From a virus: DNA of 44,647 nt. The stretch is taken from the IMG/VR virus record IMGVR_UViG_3300009502_002955, positions 1 through 44,647 of that record. One strand, written 5' to 3'. A program made the translations under genes and the position numbers. Below the pieces are notes generated by a model that saw only the letters and a list, made by a program, of their open reading frames with translations, was not told the DNA's origin and made no database searches. Below are positions 26,400 to 34,126 of this stretch, piece after piece; position 1 is the stretch's first letter, and every line of letters begins with the position of its first letter.

Positions 26400-26720
26400 A
26401 CGGCAAATTGTTTTATGCAGCCGTTTATGGCCGCTGGTTAATAATGAAATTATGCCGTAAGGCTCTCACCGAGGGGAATAAATAATGTCAATGGGTGCGT
26501 GTCACGATCAGGATGATCTGAAGAAACCTGGAAGGCGAAAAGTTCCATCAGGAGTCCGCCCTTGACAGTTTTAACCTTCGTTTCCCCGCAGGTAACTTTG
26601 CATGGATTTCGAGTATTAAGTAGTGCGCTGGCCAGATCGGTTTCTTTTTCGCTTCCTTTTACTTTGCCGTTCAAACAAAGAAAAAGGAAGTCGATTTTTA
26701 CGACATCCTTCTCCTTCAGC
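26400..26720 (-). repeat. accessory-module leader repeat, copy 3 (diverged)
   Basis: Shares block order with copies 1 and 2: hairpin of different sequence, CTTCCTTTTTCTTTG/CAAAGTAAAAGGAAG (26690-26652); GGCCAGCGCACTACTTAATA; ATGCAAAGTTACCT; GGCGGACTCCTGATGGA; GATCA-TCC-TGATC; GGCATAAT. The final stem is TACGGCA/TGCCGTA (26459-26453 with 26405-26399) and includes the first base of the radC start codon. The GGGG/CCCC pairing of copies 1 and 2 is missing. This copy holds an intact 74-codon frame. Confidence 0.75.
26450..26674 (-). CDS. possible 74-residue protein inside leader copy 3
   Basis: An open frame from TTG 26674 to TAA 26450. It contains LASALLNTRNPCKVTCGET and LMELFAFQVSSDHPDRDTHP, a protein-like sequence. 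The matching regions of copies 1 and 2 are broken, by one extra base in copy 1 and a TGA in copy 2. So this may be the surviving gene of which the others are relics, or a chance frame through a structured leader. No ATG and no SD. The frame is also open upstream towards 26760. Confidence 0.4.
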   Translation of the reverse strand: MNGKVKGSEKETDLASALLNTRNPCKVTCGETKVKTVKGGLLMELFAFQVSSDHPDRDTHPLTLFIPLGESLTA

Positions 26721-26964
26721 CCAACATTAAAGTAAAACTTTAAGTAAAAATCTGCCTTTATGCCTTAAAATCCGTTTTTTATCCTGTTTTGGTCAGCTTT
26801 TCAAAAAGCTGAAAGGTAATTCCAGACGACCCGCCCTGCCGCCGGATGGCACGTGACGAGGGGCTGCAAACCGGAAATATGACAAAAGCCAAATCCCACA
26901 CAGAGGTACTCCCGCCCTTGCGGAAATCCCACCATTTGTAAGCAATGCAATGAATGTTAAGGGA
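26721..26964. other. intergenic stretch after terminase, no gene seen
   Basis: About 240 bp. CAGCTTTT-CA-AAAAGCTG (26794-26811) is a perfect hairpin that may end the terminase transcript, though no U-tract follows. On the minus strand TAATGTTG (about 26736-26743) could be the -7 box for leader copy 3. An open frame at 26793-26996 overlaps the terminase end, has atypical composition and is not accepted as a gene. Confidence 0.5.
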
Positions 26965-28650
26965 TCAGATGTTAAGCGAGCCAAAGGTAAGGCCACGCTT
27001 CTGCTTGGCTATGGCAAGCCACTTCTGCCTGCACAACAGGTACTTGAATGCATCACACATATTGATTGACTCCATAGCCAAACGGGATGGGGATAGTTTG
27101 TCCCCTGTCTTGACCTTCTGGATCTCACCATTCTTGCCCTTGACAACAGGCGTAATCTCGAGCTGACTCTTGAGTTCCTTGCACTCAAACTTATCGATCA
27201 ACAATTTGGGTAATCGTTTATCCTTCTCTCCCATCAGGATGTTCATTAGGTTGAACTCATCACTGTGATAGATGTTACCCTGCCCCTGGCTCATCAGCTG
27301 CACGATCCAACCCGTACGCTTGCCCGCCTTGTCATATTCGATATCATGCTTGATCAGTGAGGCAAAGTCACGTTTGATCTTGTGGTATTGATTCGTGGCC
27401 CTGTCATGGTAAAGGTGCAGCACCTTGTGCTTATGTGTTGCAAAGAAAGCAATGAACTGATCAGAGAGTTCACGTATGGACTCAGGGTTGATCGTGTACA
27501 TATTCTTCAGTATACGATAGTTGATCCCCTGCTCCTGCCCCAGTACCAGGCTCATCATGTTGCCTGCATCGAACCCACCCTCAAGGATTTTGTCATGCAG
27601 TATATACTTCAACCCCTGGGATGTTTGTGATACATTATCTCGGATGCCAAACTGATCATAGTAGTCGTAGTTGTAGCCATCCATGTAGAAATGCTTATCT
27701 GCCAATGCACCATAGAAACGGGCACCTTTCTCCAGAGTTTTTTTAATGGATAGCACTGCAGTCTTAAATTCTTCAAATGACAATGATGCCAGCAGGTTTT
27801 GAAAATACTTCAGTGTGAGGATATCGGCATTGGCAAAGGAACTGACAATGTAGAAAAATGTACTGTCCTGGCGAACCTTGCGGATACGTTCCATCCATCG
27901 TCCCTGGTTCTTTCGGATATTCTCAATTCGCCTGGGATCTTCATTGTTTTTTTCTGCGAAATGAAGCTCCAGGTTAATTTCATTCAGGATGATGGCCGCT
28001 TGAACGATCCGGGTGATCTGCTGCTTGTCCATATTCTTTTCCATCCTGAGCATCCAGTCACTTTCTCCCACTGAAGGATCTGCCATGTCAGAGCAAAATG
28101 TCTGACCCATGAAATAATTGGAATGACCATAGAGGGCATAATCACCCCGCAGCGTAGGGAAAAGCTTATTCAGCTTTTCTTCCTGCAGGTATTTTTCTTC
28201 GTCTCCGAACTGATGAATCACCGATATCCCCGCGTTCGATGACGGTCTGTCCAGGGATGTAAGGAAGAATTTACAACCATTGAATGTTGAAATGGTGTGC
28301 CGGTAAGAAAAAGTCTTGATCATCGGCTTTGGCCAGTGATCAGGAGGGTCAACATCAACAACGAAATGGTAATTTTCAAGGAATTTCTGACGTTCCTCCC
28401 AACCTACCAGGATGGCAGGAACGATGTTAGTCATCAGGTTGACATAAGTATCTGAAACAAAAGCGAAACTTGCCCTGGGCATGTCGTAGATAACATCGAT
28501 GGATCTCTTGGCAAGGATCTCTGTACTCTTGGCCAGGCCACGGCCACCAATGATATAAAGATTGGTCGGTTTGATCAGGTCCACCAGGGTGGTCAACCAA
28601 TTTGAATATCTGATATCGGCTTCTTCTGCAGTTATTTTATTCCTGATCAT
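26965..28650 (-). CDS. terL: terminase large subunit
   Basis: A 561-residue packaging ATPase-nuclease (from ATG 28650; a start at 28674 adds eight residues). The ATPase half has a deviant Walker A, GGRGLAKST (near 40), and a Walker B-like IHQFGDEEKY (near 165). The nuclease half begins near 365 with GGFDAGNMMSLVLGQEQG, the first acidic motif. The C-terminal YLLCRQKWLAIAKQK is conserved-looking. It overlaps the small subunit by 14 nt. It lies well away from portal and capsid because the accessory module and separate units intervene. Confidence 0.85.
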   Translation of the reverse strand: MIRNKITAEEADIRYSNWLTTLVDLIKPTNLYIIGGRGLAKSTEILAKRSIDVIYDMPRASFAFVSDTYVNLMTNIVPAILVGWEERQKFLENYHFVVDVDPPDHWPKPMIKTFSYRHTISTFNGCKFFLTSLDRPSSNAGISVIHQFGDEEKYLQEEKLNKLFPTLRGDYALYGHSNYFMGQTFCSDMADPSVGESDWMLRMEKNMDKQQITRIVQAAIILNEINLELHFAEKNNEDPRRIENIRKNQGRWMERIRKVRQDSTFFYIVSSFANADILTLKYFQNLLASLSFEEFKTAVLSIKKTLEKGARFYGALADKHFYMDGYNYDYYDQFGIRDNVSQTSQGLKYILHDKILEGGFDAGNMMSLVLGQEQGINYRILKNMYTINPESIRELSDQFIAFFATHKHKVLHLYHDRATNQYHKIKRDFASLIKHDIEYDKAGKRTGWIVQLMSQGQGNIYHSDEFNLMNILMGEKDKRLPKLLIDKFECKELKSQLEITPVVKGKNGEIQKVKTGDKLSPSRLAMESINMCDAFKYLLCRQKWLAIAKQKRGLTFGSLNI

Positions 28651-29524
28651 TGTCCAACAGTTCAAATGGTACATCCTCGATCATGCCTTCACGCTTATAT
28701 TTCGTTTTCTGGCGCTCCGTGATGTCCAGGTTATCAATAAAGGCTGCGAGATCATTGCGGTTTGCCTCAGGGAGACCGATATCCTTCATTTTGATCGTAT
28801 ATAATACCGGCCGGCGATCCAGCAGCGCATCCGGGATCTCATGCGGCTTGTCTTTTCCAACACCACGAAGCTGCGCGGCATCCATGGTCATGCGACGCCA
28901 GGTCTCCATGTCGCCCATTTCATAACAGATCATGGCCATCTGGTCCATCCGGTCGGCATAGATATTTGCCCAGGCTTCAACCTTTACCGGGTTATCCAGG
29001 TTAAAAAAGTTCAGAGTTTCATAATAGAGTTGCATTGCCTGGTGTTTAGACAATTTCGGCCACTGCAGACAAACGGCATTGATGACGTAACTCTTCGATT
29101 CATATTTGTTATGCAGGCAGCGGATGAAATCCACCTGTTCATAGAACTGAACGACCTTTGCCGGCAAATTCTTGGTCTCTCCCCGCTCGATGAGCGCCTG
29201 CAGCTGCTCATATTCGCTTTTCTCTTCTTCTAGGAAAACTTTCTTCTTGAGGTTTTCAAGTTTCTGGTGGTTTGCATCCTTCTTCCACTGCTGAATCGAG
29301 GTAAGGTTGCCATCCCGGGCACGTTTGAGATTGGCTTTGTCAATCTCGGCCTGGGTGACCAGCAGCCCCCGGTCGTAATGATACCGGACCTTGGATTCTG
29401 TGTTGTTGAATTCCTTCTGAAATGCATTCCCATCCACATCGAGGTACATAGCGATTTGTTTCACGCTATAGTTGATCGCGGCGAGCTGTTCGATCTCTTT
29501 ATACTGTGCCGGGGTTAATTCCAT
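28637..29524 (-). CDS. terS: terminase small subunit-like protein
   Basis: A 295-residue protein from ATG 29524; the longer frame relies on a TTG at 29551. The N-terminus has an HTH-like LTPAQYKEIEQLAAINYSVK followed by QIAMYLDVDGNAF, suited to packaging-site binding. A coiled coil (about 80-115) and a longer C-terminal part follow. Position directly before terL is the main support. It is longer than most small terminases, as is common in Bacteroidota phages. Confidence 0.65.
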   Translation of the reverse strand: MELTPAQYKEIEQLAAINYSVKQIAMYLDVDGNAFQKEFNNTESKVRYHYDRGLLVTQAEIDKANLKRARDGNLTSIQQWKKDANHQKLENLKKKVFLEEEKSEYEQLQALIERGETKNLPAKVVQFYEQVDFIRCLHNKYESKSYVINAVCLQWPKLSKHQAMQLYYETLNFFNLDNPVKVEAWANIYADRMDQMAMICYEMGDMETWRRMTMDAAQLRGVGKDKPHEIPDALLDRRPVLYTIKMKDIGLPEANRNDLAAFIDNLDITERQKTKYKREGMIEDVPFELLDNDQE

Positions 29525-30101
29525 GGAGGATTTCGTTTTTACGGAATTCAAATACTTTGCTGTTATTCAGGAAAACATATTGCTCATGCTGGGCGTTCTC
29601 GCCCCAGTTGCCGGATCCTTCAACAATGAACCGGTGATCACTGCATTGGATCAGGGCGATCTTTGCGTGGTTCCAGGAGTAGATGACCCTGACCGGTTTT
29701 GTTTCCACCAGGGCCATGAGGTGATCATAGACCTTTGGAAGCCGGCTGCGGATGGAATCACTGATAAAAATGTCAACTGAAAGGATCAAGCCTTTGTCGA
29801 TCAGACGCACCAGCGCGTCGATGATCCGGATGTTGATCGAGTAGGTTGCAAGGATCAGCTGCTGAATCGGTCCACATTCTTTGATGATGAATGGGATGAA
29901 GGTAAATGCATTGAAGGAATTGACGGTCCAGAGGAAGAATATCTCACCATGACCAGGGATCCGGCCTGTCAGGTCCTTGATGGTTTCAATACGCTGCTCG
30001 TGCAGCTGCAGGAAACGCTCAATGAGGATCCCGGACTTATCAGGGGGCTGCTGATCATCAGTCGGATCCTCCATCTCGCCGATATTGAAATATTTTTTCA
30101 C
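29499..30101 (-). CDS. PLD-like phosphodiesterase-fold protein
   Basis: A 200-residue protein with a single PLD-type motif near 150-170: WNHAKIALIQCSDHRFI followed by GSGNWGENA, giving H-x-K and G-S-G-N. PLD-fold nucleases work as dimers with one HKD motif per chain. The acidic residue of the motif is not in its usual place, so activity is uncertain. It sits between packaging genes, where it may trim DNA or act on the packaging substrate. Confidence 0.65.
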   Translation of the reverse strand: MKKYFNIGEMEDPTDDQQPPDKSGILIERFLQLHEQRIETIKDLTGRIPGHGEIFFLWTVNSFNAFTFIPFIIKECGPIQQLILATYSINIRIIDALVRLIDKGLILSVDIFISDSIRSRLPKVYDHLMALVETKPVRVIYSWNHAKIALIQCSDHRFIVEGSGNWGENAQHEQYVFLNNSKVFEFRKNEILHGINPGTV

Positions 30102-30536
30102 TTATAAGTGAAGTAAACGGTTAACTTCTGAAAGTTCATGCTCCATTTCCCGGATGCGCTCCTGGCGTTTTAATGTCTCTGGATGACTTGGCTGGCGGCG
30201 TAAGTTCGCTTTATTTTTGACCAACCGGTTGCCCAGGTTTATTTTAAGATTTACCAGATCACCGGTCTTCATGCCTCGGATTTCATCTGTGCGTTTTAGC
30301 CTGGCGAAAATAGGATGATTGCCCAGTACTGATCCTTTTTCCTTGTAATGGTTCAGCTCCTGCCAGATGCTCCGGTTCTCCAGGTAATTTTCAACCGTAT
30401 CTCTTGAAGCTTTATGGATTTCAGAATGGGTCCGGGCGGTAAACAGGCAGTCATGCCCTTGCTTATAATTGTCATAAGCAGTGAGCATGTCTGCAACGAG
30501 GATCTTCGACTCAGGAGGGCAATCGCTTTGCCGCAA
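30102..30536 (-). CDS. phage protein, probably translated from an upstream frame
   Basis: The listed frame begins at TTG 30536. The protein-like sequence continues upstream without a stop through the gap and into the end of the previous gene, reading FRIREEFPF immediately before the TTG. No ATG or GTG occurs there. The downstream part has SILVADM-like SKILVADMLTAYDNY and GSVLGNHPIFARLKR. Either a non-standard start or a -1 frameshift from the previous gene (A8 at 30609-30602) could supply the N-terminus. Family not firmly recognised. Confidence 0.6.
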   Translation of the reverse strand: MRQSDCPPESKILVADMLTAYDNYKQGHDCLFTARTHSEIHKASRDTVENYLENRSIWQELNHYKEKGSVLGNHPIFARLKRTDEIRGMKTGDLVNLKINLGNRLVKNKANLRRQPSHPETLKRQERIREMEHELSEVNRLLHL

Positions 30537-30583
30537 AAAGGGGAATTCTTCCCGGATACGGAAGGCCGGTACTGAGTTTAATG

Positions 30584-30934
30584 CTACTTTTTGCGGCTCG
30601 CTTTTTTTTCTGCTGCTGCAGGAGCCTGTTTGATCATTTTCCCGGAAGCGGGAACATGATCCTCCGGAGCATCACCAGGATCGCAGGGTACAATCACCTT
30701 TTCATCAGGTTCATTTTTGGAAATTGGCTGAACCAGGATATCGTGGAGATCCTCCCGGGATATGCCCGCAAGCTCGCGCAGCTCTTCATAAACTATACCG
30801 GTCATGTAATCACTCTGCGGGTGGATGTTGAGTTGTTTTTTCAATGACAACCGGTTGCTGTGTTTGATGACAAGCGCCACACCAGCGGCATGGCTGCGAT
30901 CAGTTTTGAAATATTTTAAAATATCAGCTTTCAT
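30584..30934 (-). CDS. first gene of the terminase unit, unknown
   Basis: A 116-residue protein from ATG 30934, 23 nt after a late -7 box. The N-terminal half is helical, LKYFKTDRSHAAGVALVIKH. The C-terminus is lysine/alanine-rich (PAAAEKKASRKK) and is encoded partly by eight A in a row. The end overlaps a frame that continues the next gene. A regulator or packaging accessory role is possible; not identified. Confidence 0.55.
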   Translation of the reverse strand: MKADILKYFKTDRSHAAGVALVIKHSNRLSLKKQLNIHPQSDYMTGIVYEELRELAGISREDLHDILVQPISKNEPDEKVIVPCDPGDAPEDHVPASGKMIKQAPAAAEKKASRKK

Positions 30935-30957
30935 AACGTTGTTGATTAACCTTTTCG

Positions 30958-30992
30958 CAAACATATAACAGGCGCTGAGCATGGAAAAGGAC
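30958..30992 (-). promoter_or_regulatory. late promoter (GTCCTTT-N20-TATGTTTG)
   Basis: Drives the packaging unit. The preceding terminator U-tract ends two bases before GTCCTTT. Confidence 0.75.
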
Positions 30993-30994
30993 AT

Positions 30995-31029
30995 TAAAAA
31001 ACCCGCCGCATACTGAGAGATGCGACGGG
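30995..31029 (-). terminator. intrinsic terminator of the capsid unit
   Basis: Minus strand CCCGTCGCAT-loop-ATGCGGCGGG (one mismatch) followed by six T. Confidence 0.85.
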
Positions 31030-31083
31030 GAACACACACATGTTTATAAGACAATGTCAGGAATCAACCTGTTGAAGCAGCCG

Positions 31084-31893
31084 CTATTTCCGGCTTAATT
31101 CGATGAATTTGTACGTACTTGCACCGTTTTTGAAGGTCTTGAAAGTGATCTCTGCTCCGGCGATTGCGCTCCATGCAGTACCTTCCGCGAGCAGGAAGTC
31201 CGTACCACTGATGGCAGAAGGATAGGTTCCTCCGGATCCGATCAGGGTAAATACTTCTCCATCGACTGCATTGCTGCAGGTGGTGATGGTGGCGATTGCG
31301 GCTGAACCGGTCGTAAGCTGGTAACGTCCACCACCGGCAAGGGTAACGGAAGTTGCATTTGCGGCAACAGTTGCCACAACAGCGGTAAGAGTAAGCGTTC
31401 CCTGGTAATCGGCAACATCAGGACCTTTCTGCGTTGACTTGAAAGTGAACGTGGTTTTGTTCTTGTCCTTGTCGTCTTCTGATTTGAAGACCATCTGCAG
31501 CGGGGCACAGGGTGTCCCGTACAGATTTTTCTTGGAGGTCGAACAGCGCTCGATCACGATCATCACGTTTTTGTTCATCCAGTTGGCTCGGAACTCACGA
31601 ATCTCCTGGGAATCTCCCGGGTGTTCGAATTCCACCGTCTGGGTGATGCCTTTGGCATCGGGATCCCCTTCACTGTCAGCACCGGCTTTGATCGTGTTCT
31701 GGGTACCATACAGTTTTACCATGTATGCACCCGAATTCATCACGATATTTCCGGTTATGACAATTCCATTGGCATCCCTGGAAGGCATGGTTGCAACATC
31801 ATCCACATCAATGAGGACGATCTTGTCTTTCTTATCGCCACCGACACCTTTATTGTCTCCGGGCTTAGCGATATCTACTTTTACGTATGTCAT
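31084..31893 (-). CDS. major tail tube protein candidate with C-terminal capsid-like repeat domain
   Basis: A 269-residue protein. The N-terminal 155 residues include GITQTVEFEHPGDSQEIREF and MIVIERC, a pattern I associate with tail tube proteins. From about 160 a separate beta domain begins (TLTLTAVVATVAANATSV) and ends FKNGASTYKFIELSRK. That domain resembles the two tandem domains at the end of the capsid protein encoded just upstream. Tail-tube function is inferred. Confidence 0.5.
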   Translation of the reverse strand: MTYVKVDIAKPGDNKGVGGDKKDKIVLIDVDDVATMPSRDANGIVITGNIVMNSGAYMVKLYGTQNTIKAGADSEGDPDAKGITQTVEFEHPGDSQEIREFRANWMNKNVMIVIERCSTSKKNLYGTPCAPLQMVFKSEDDKDKNKTTFTFKSTQKGPDVADYQGTLTLTAVVATVAANATSVTLAGGGRYQLTTGSAAIATITTCSNAVDGEVFTLIGSGGTYPSAISGTDFLLAEGTAWSAIAGAEITFKTFKNGASTYKFIELSRK

Positions 31894-31932
31894 TTCTCTA
31901 AAAATTTTTAGGTTGAGACTGGTAAAGCCAAT

Positions 31933-31952
31933 GGGAGGGGATATCCCCTCCC
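31933..31952 (-). other. perfect 20-bp palindrome between capsid and tail tube genes
   Basis: GGGAGGGG-ATAT-CCCCTCCC-type palindrome, followed by ATTGGCTTTACC rather than a T run. It may be a partial terminator or RNA-stabilising hairpin that sets relative expression of capsid and tail protein. Confidence 0.55.
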
Positions 31953-31959
31953 GATTGTC

Positions 31960-34119
31960 TTATCCGCGTGCGATTTCGTAGAATTTACCATTTTCTGCTT
32001 TCTGGAGCGTGATCCAGGTACCAGCCGAAAGAGTCATTGCAGCGGTCAACACGAAGTTGCCCGAGTTTGCAATTGTAGAAGCATTGGTGCTGCTGCCGCC
32101 ATAGATCGTGTAGACCTTGCTGACCACAGCATTGTCGAACGTGGTAATGGCAGTTGCCACAGTGTTGACAACGGTGATGAACTTGTCATTGCCGGCGACA
32201 TCAGGCGAGGTATCATCAGCTGCGATTGCCGTGGCTGAGCTGCTGACAACTTCCCGTTTCAGTTCGATGAACTTGCCATCGCTCCTTTTCTTCAGGTACA
32301 GGATATCACCAACTGCCGGGGTCCAGGCTGCGGTGATCAGGGAGAAATTGCCGCTGGCGGCAATGGTCACGGCGTTGGTGGCATTGCCACATTTGAGGAT
32401 CACTTCCTGGCCAACTGCACAGTCATCGATCGTGGTAATGGCAGTAGCCACAGAATTGGCCACACTCACCAGGGAAGTATGGTTCACTACCGAAGGGGAA
32501 GTGTCATTGGCATCCATGGAGATGAAATAATCAGCCGGTTCATCCACATCGTTGCAGAAGATCAGCTGGGTGCTGTAATCTGTCGGCATCTCGGCGGCAG
32601 AAGCGAACTTCTTTCCAACCAGGTACGCCCATACAGACTCACGCCAGTTTGACCAAACCTTGAGAGTCCAGTCCTGCTGCTCGATGCTGAAGTTGAGCAT
32701 TTCGCCAGGTTTATCCTCAAACTGCTTGATGTTACCATCGAGCGTCCAGATCATGCGTTTGCTCGGAGCCATCCCCATCACCGGGATGATCTTCACGGAA
32801 GGAAATTCCTTCACGTACATGATATCGGCCTTGTAATCCTGGTTCAGGCCGTAGAGGGTCTCCAGGTTGGTATGGTAATCGCTAAGGGCATCTGTGCTCA
32901 TGTAACAAACGATCCGGCCAGAGTCACGAAGAACTTCCGGGATCATCTTGGTCCCATTCTTCACATAAGCTGCGATGGTTGAAGGCGTCCATTCACCAAG
33001 GGCGAAAGGTTTCACCTTGAAAGCTGCAACCTGGTTCTTGATGAACTTCAAAAGTCCATTGGAAGCCTGAAGCGATGTGCCGGGAACATTCTGCGTCGGG
33101 TTCTTACGAACGCCACGGATTGAACGGATGGTTTTCTCGTTCTTGAGCTTTTTGGCAGTTTCAACCAGGATGTACTGGATGAATGACCACTTCATGGTCG
33201 ATGATCCTTCGCGGTTCAGGAAACCGATCCAGGTTTTTTCAAGTTCTTTGAGCTGTGTGAACTTGTGCACAAACATCACATCGTACATTGTGAGGATCTC
33301 TGCCTCGAATTTGTAACCGCCCTTTACCACATTGTCAAACGAGCTGTTCACCGGGGTGCCGTCAGCCTGTGAGAAATCATCGGTAAGGAACATGTTCACC
33401 AGGGCAGCCTGATCCTGGTATCCGGATTCCGTTGGGAAGATCTTCTCCAGATCAGGAATTTCGGTGAGGAAACTCTGGATGCGGTCCTGCATCCTGACGC
33501 GGTAGTAATCTCCCAGGTCACTTTTCAGTGAAGCATAATCAAGAGAAGATGTTGCCATGGGGACAACAATAGACAGGCCATGAGCTGCAGCCATAGCAGC
33601 ATAAGCTCTCTGGTTGTATCCATGTGCATCATCGATGGCCATGAATGAATTGCTTTGGCCGAAGAGGTGCGAATCAGTTCCTGATGGCACCCACTTTTTG
33701 GGATCTGTATGCATACCAGAGGTATTTGCGGCCGGATCATCTTCCGGCTTTTTGGTGAGTGTGGCAATAATGCCATCCTTTTCGGTAACGATACCGGCGA
33801 GCCTGTCTTTTTCAGCTTTTTCAGCGACCAGGTCGCTTGCTGATTTTTGATGGGCTGCCTTCAGTGTTGTATTTTCGGCCACAGCTGCCTGAAGCTTGGT
33901 TGTCATTGCGGTAACCATGGCGGCGATGGTGGCGTTGTCCGAGGTATTACCCTCCGGATCCTTGGATAGAGCTGCAGCGAACTGGCTGGTGAATTCCTCA
34001 CCAAACTCAGCCTTCAGCTTCGTCTGTTGGTCCTCAGTCAAAATGCTTTTACCATCCTTATCCTGGGCAAATGCCTGGATACTGAGGAATGCCAGAATGG
34101 TCGCAAAAAATTGTTTCAT
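31960..34119 (-). CDS. major capsid protein precursor with signal-like N-terminus and tandem C-terminal domains
   Basis: A 719-residue protein. Residues 1-18 form a textbook Sec signal peptide (AFA before Q19). About 20-135 is a charged coiled coil that could serve as a scaffold or delta domain. The capsid part (about 150-530) includes SSLDYASLKSDLGDYYRVRM and TWIGFLNREGSSTMKW, consistent with an HK97-type fold. Two copies of a beta domain follow (about 545-630 and 640-719), each starting DTSP and ending with GKF-I/Y-E-I/L. The protease gene just upstream fits maturation by removal of the N-terminus. Confidence 0.7.
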   Translation of the reverse strand: MKQFFATILAFLSIQAFAQDKDGKSILTEDQQTKLKAEFGEEFTSQFAAALSKDPEGNTSDNATIAAMVTAMTTKLQAAVAENTTLKAAHQKSASDLVAEKAEKDRLAGIVTEKDGIIATLTKKPEDDPAANTSGMHTDPKKWVPSGTDSHLFGQSNSFMAIDDAHGYNQRAYAAMAAAHGLSIVVPMATSSLDYASLKSDLGDYYRVRMQDRIQSFLTEIPDLEKIFPTESGYQDQAALVNMFLTDDFSQADGTPVNSSFDNVVKGGYKFEAEILTMYDVMFVHKFTQLKELEKTWIGFLNREGSSTMKWSFIQYILVETAKKLKNEKTIRSIRGVRKNPTQNVPGTSLQASNGLLKFIKNQVAAFKVKPFALGEWTPSTIAAYVKNGTKMIPEVLRDSGRIVCYMSTDALSDYHTNLETLYGLNQDYKADIMYVKEFPSVKIIPVMGMAPSKRMIWTLDGNIKQFEDKPGEMLNFSIEQQDWTLKVWSNWRESVWAYLVGKKFASAAEMPTDYSTQLIFCNDVDEPADYFISMDANDTSPSVVNHTSLVSVANSVATAITTIDDCAVGQEVILKCGNATNAVTIAASGNFSLITAAWTPAVGDILYLKKRSDGKFIELKREVVSSSATAIAADDTSPDVAGNDKFITVVNTVATAITTFDNAVVSKVYTIYGGSSTNASTIANSGNFVLTAAMTLSAGTWITLQKAENGKFYEIARG

Positions 34120-34126
34120 GGGTTTT

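Noticed and set aside
26793-26996. Minus-strand 67-codon frame beyond terL
   Set aside because: It overlaps the terminase end in another frame, has no SD and an unlikely composition.
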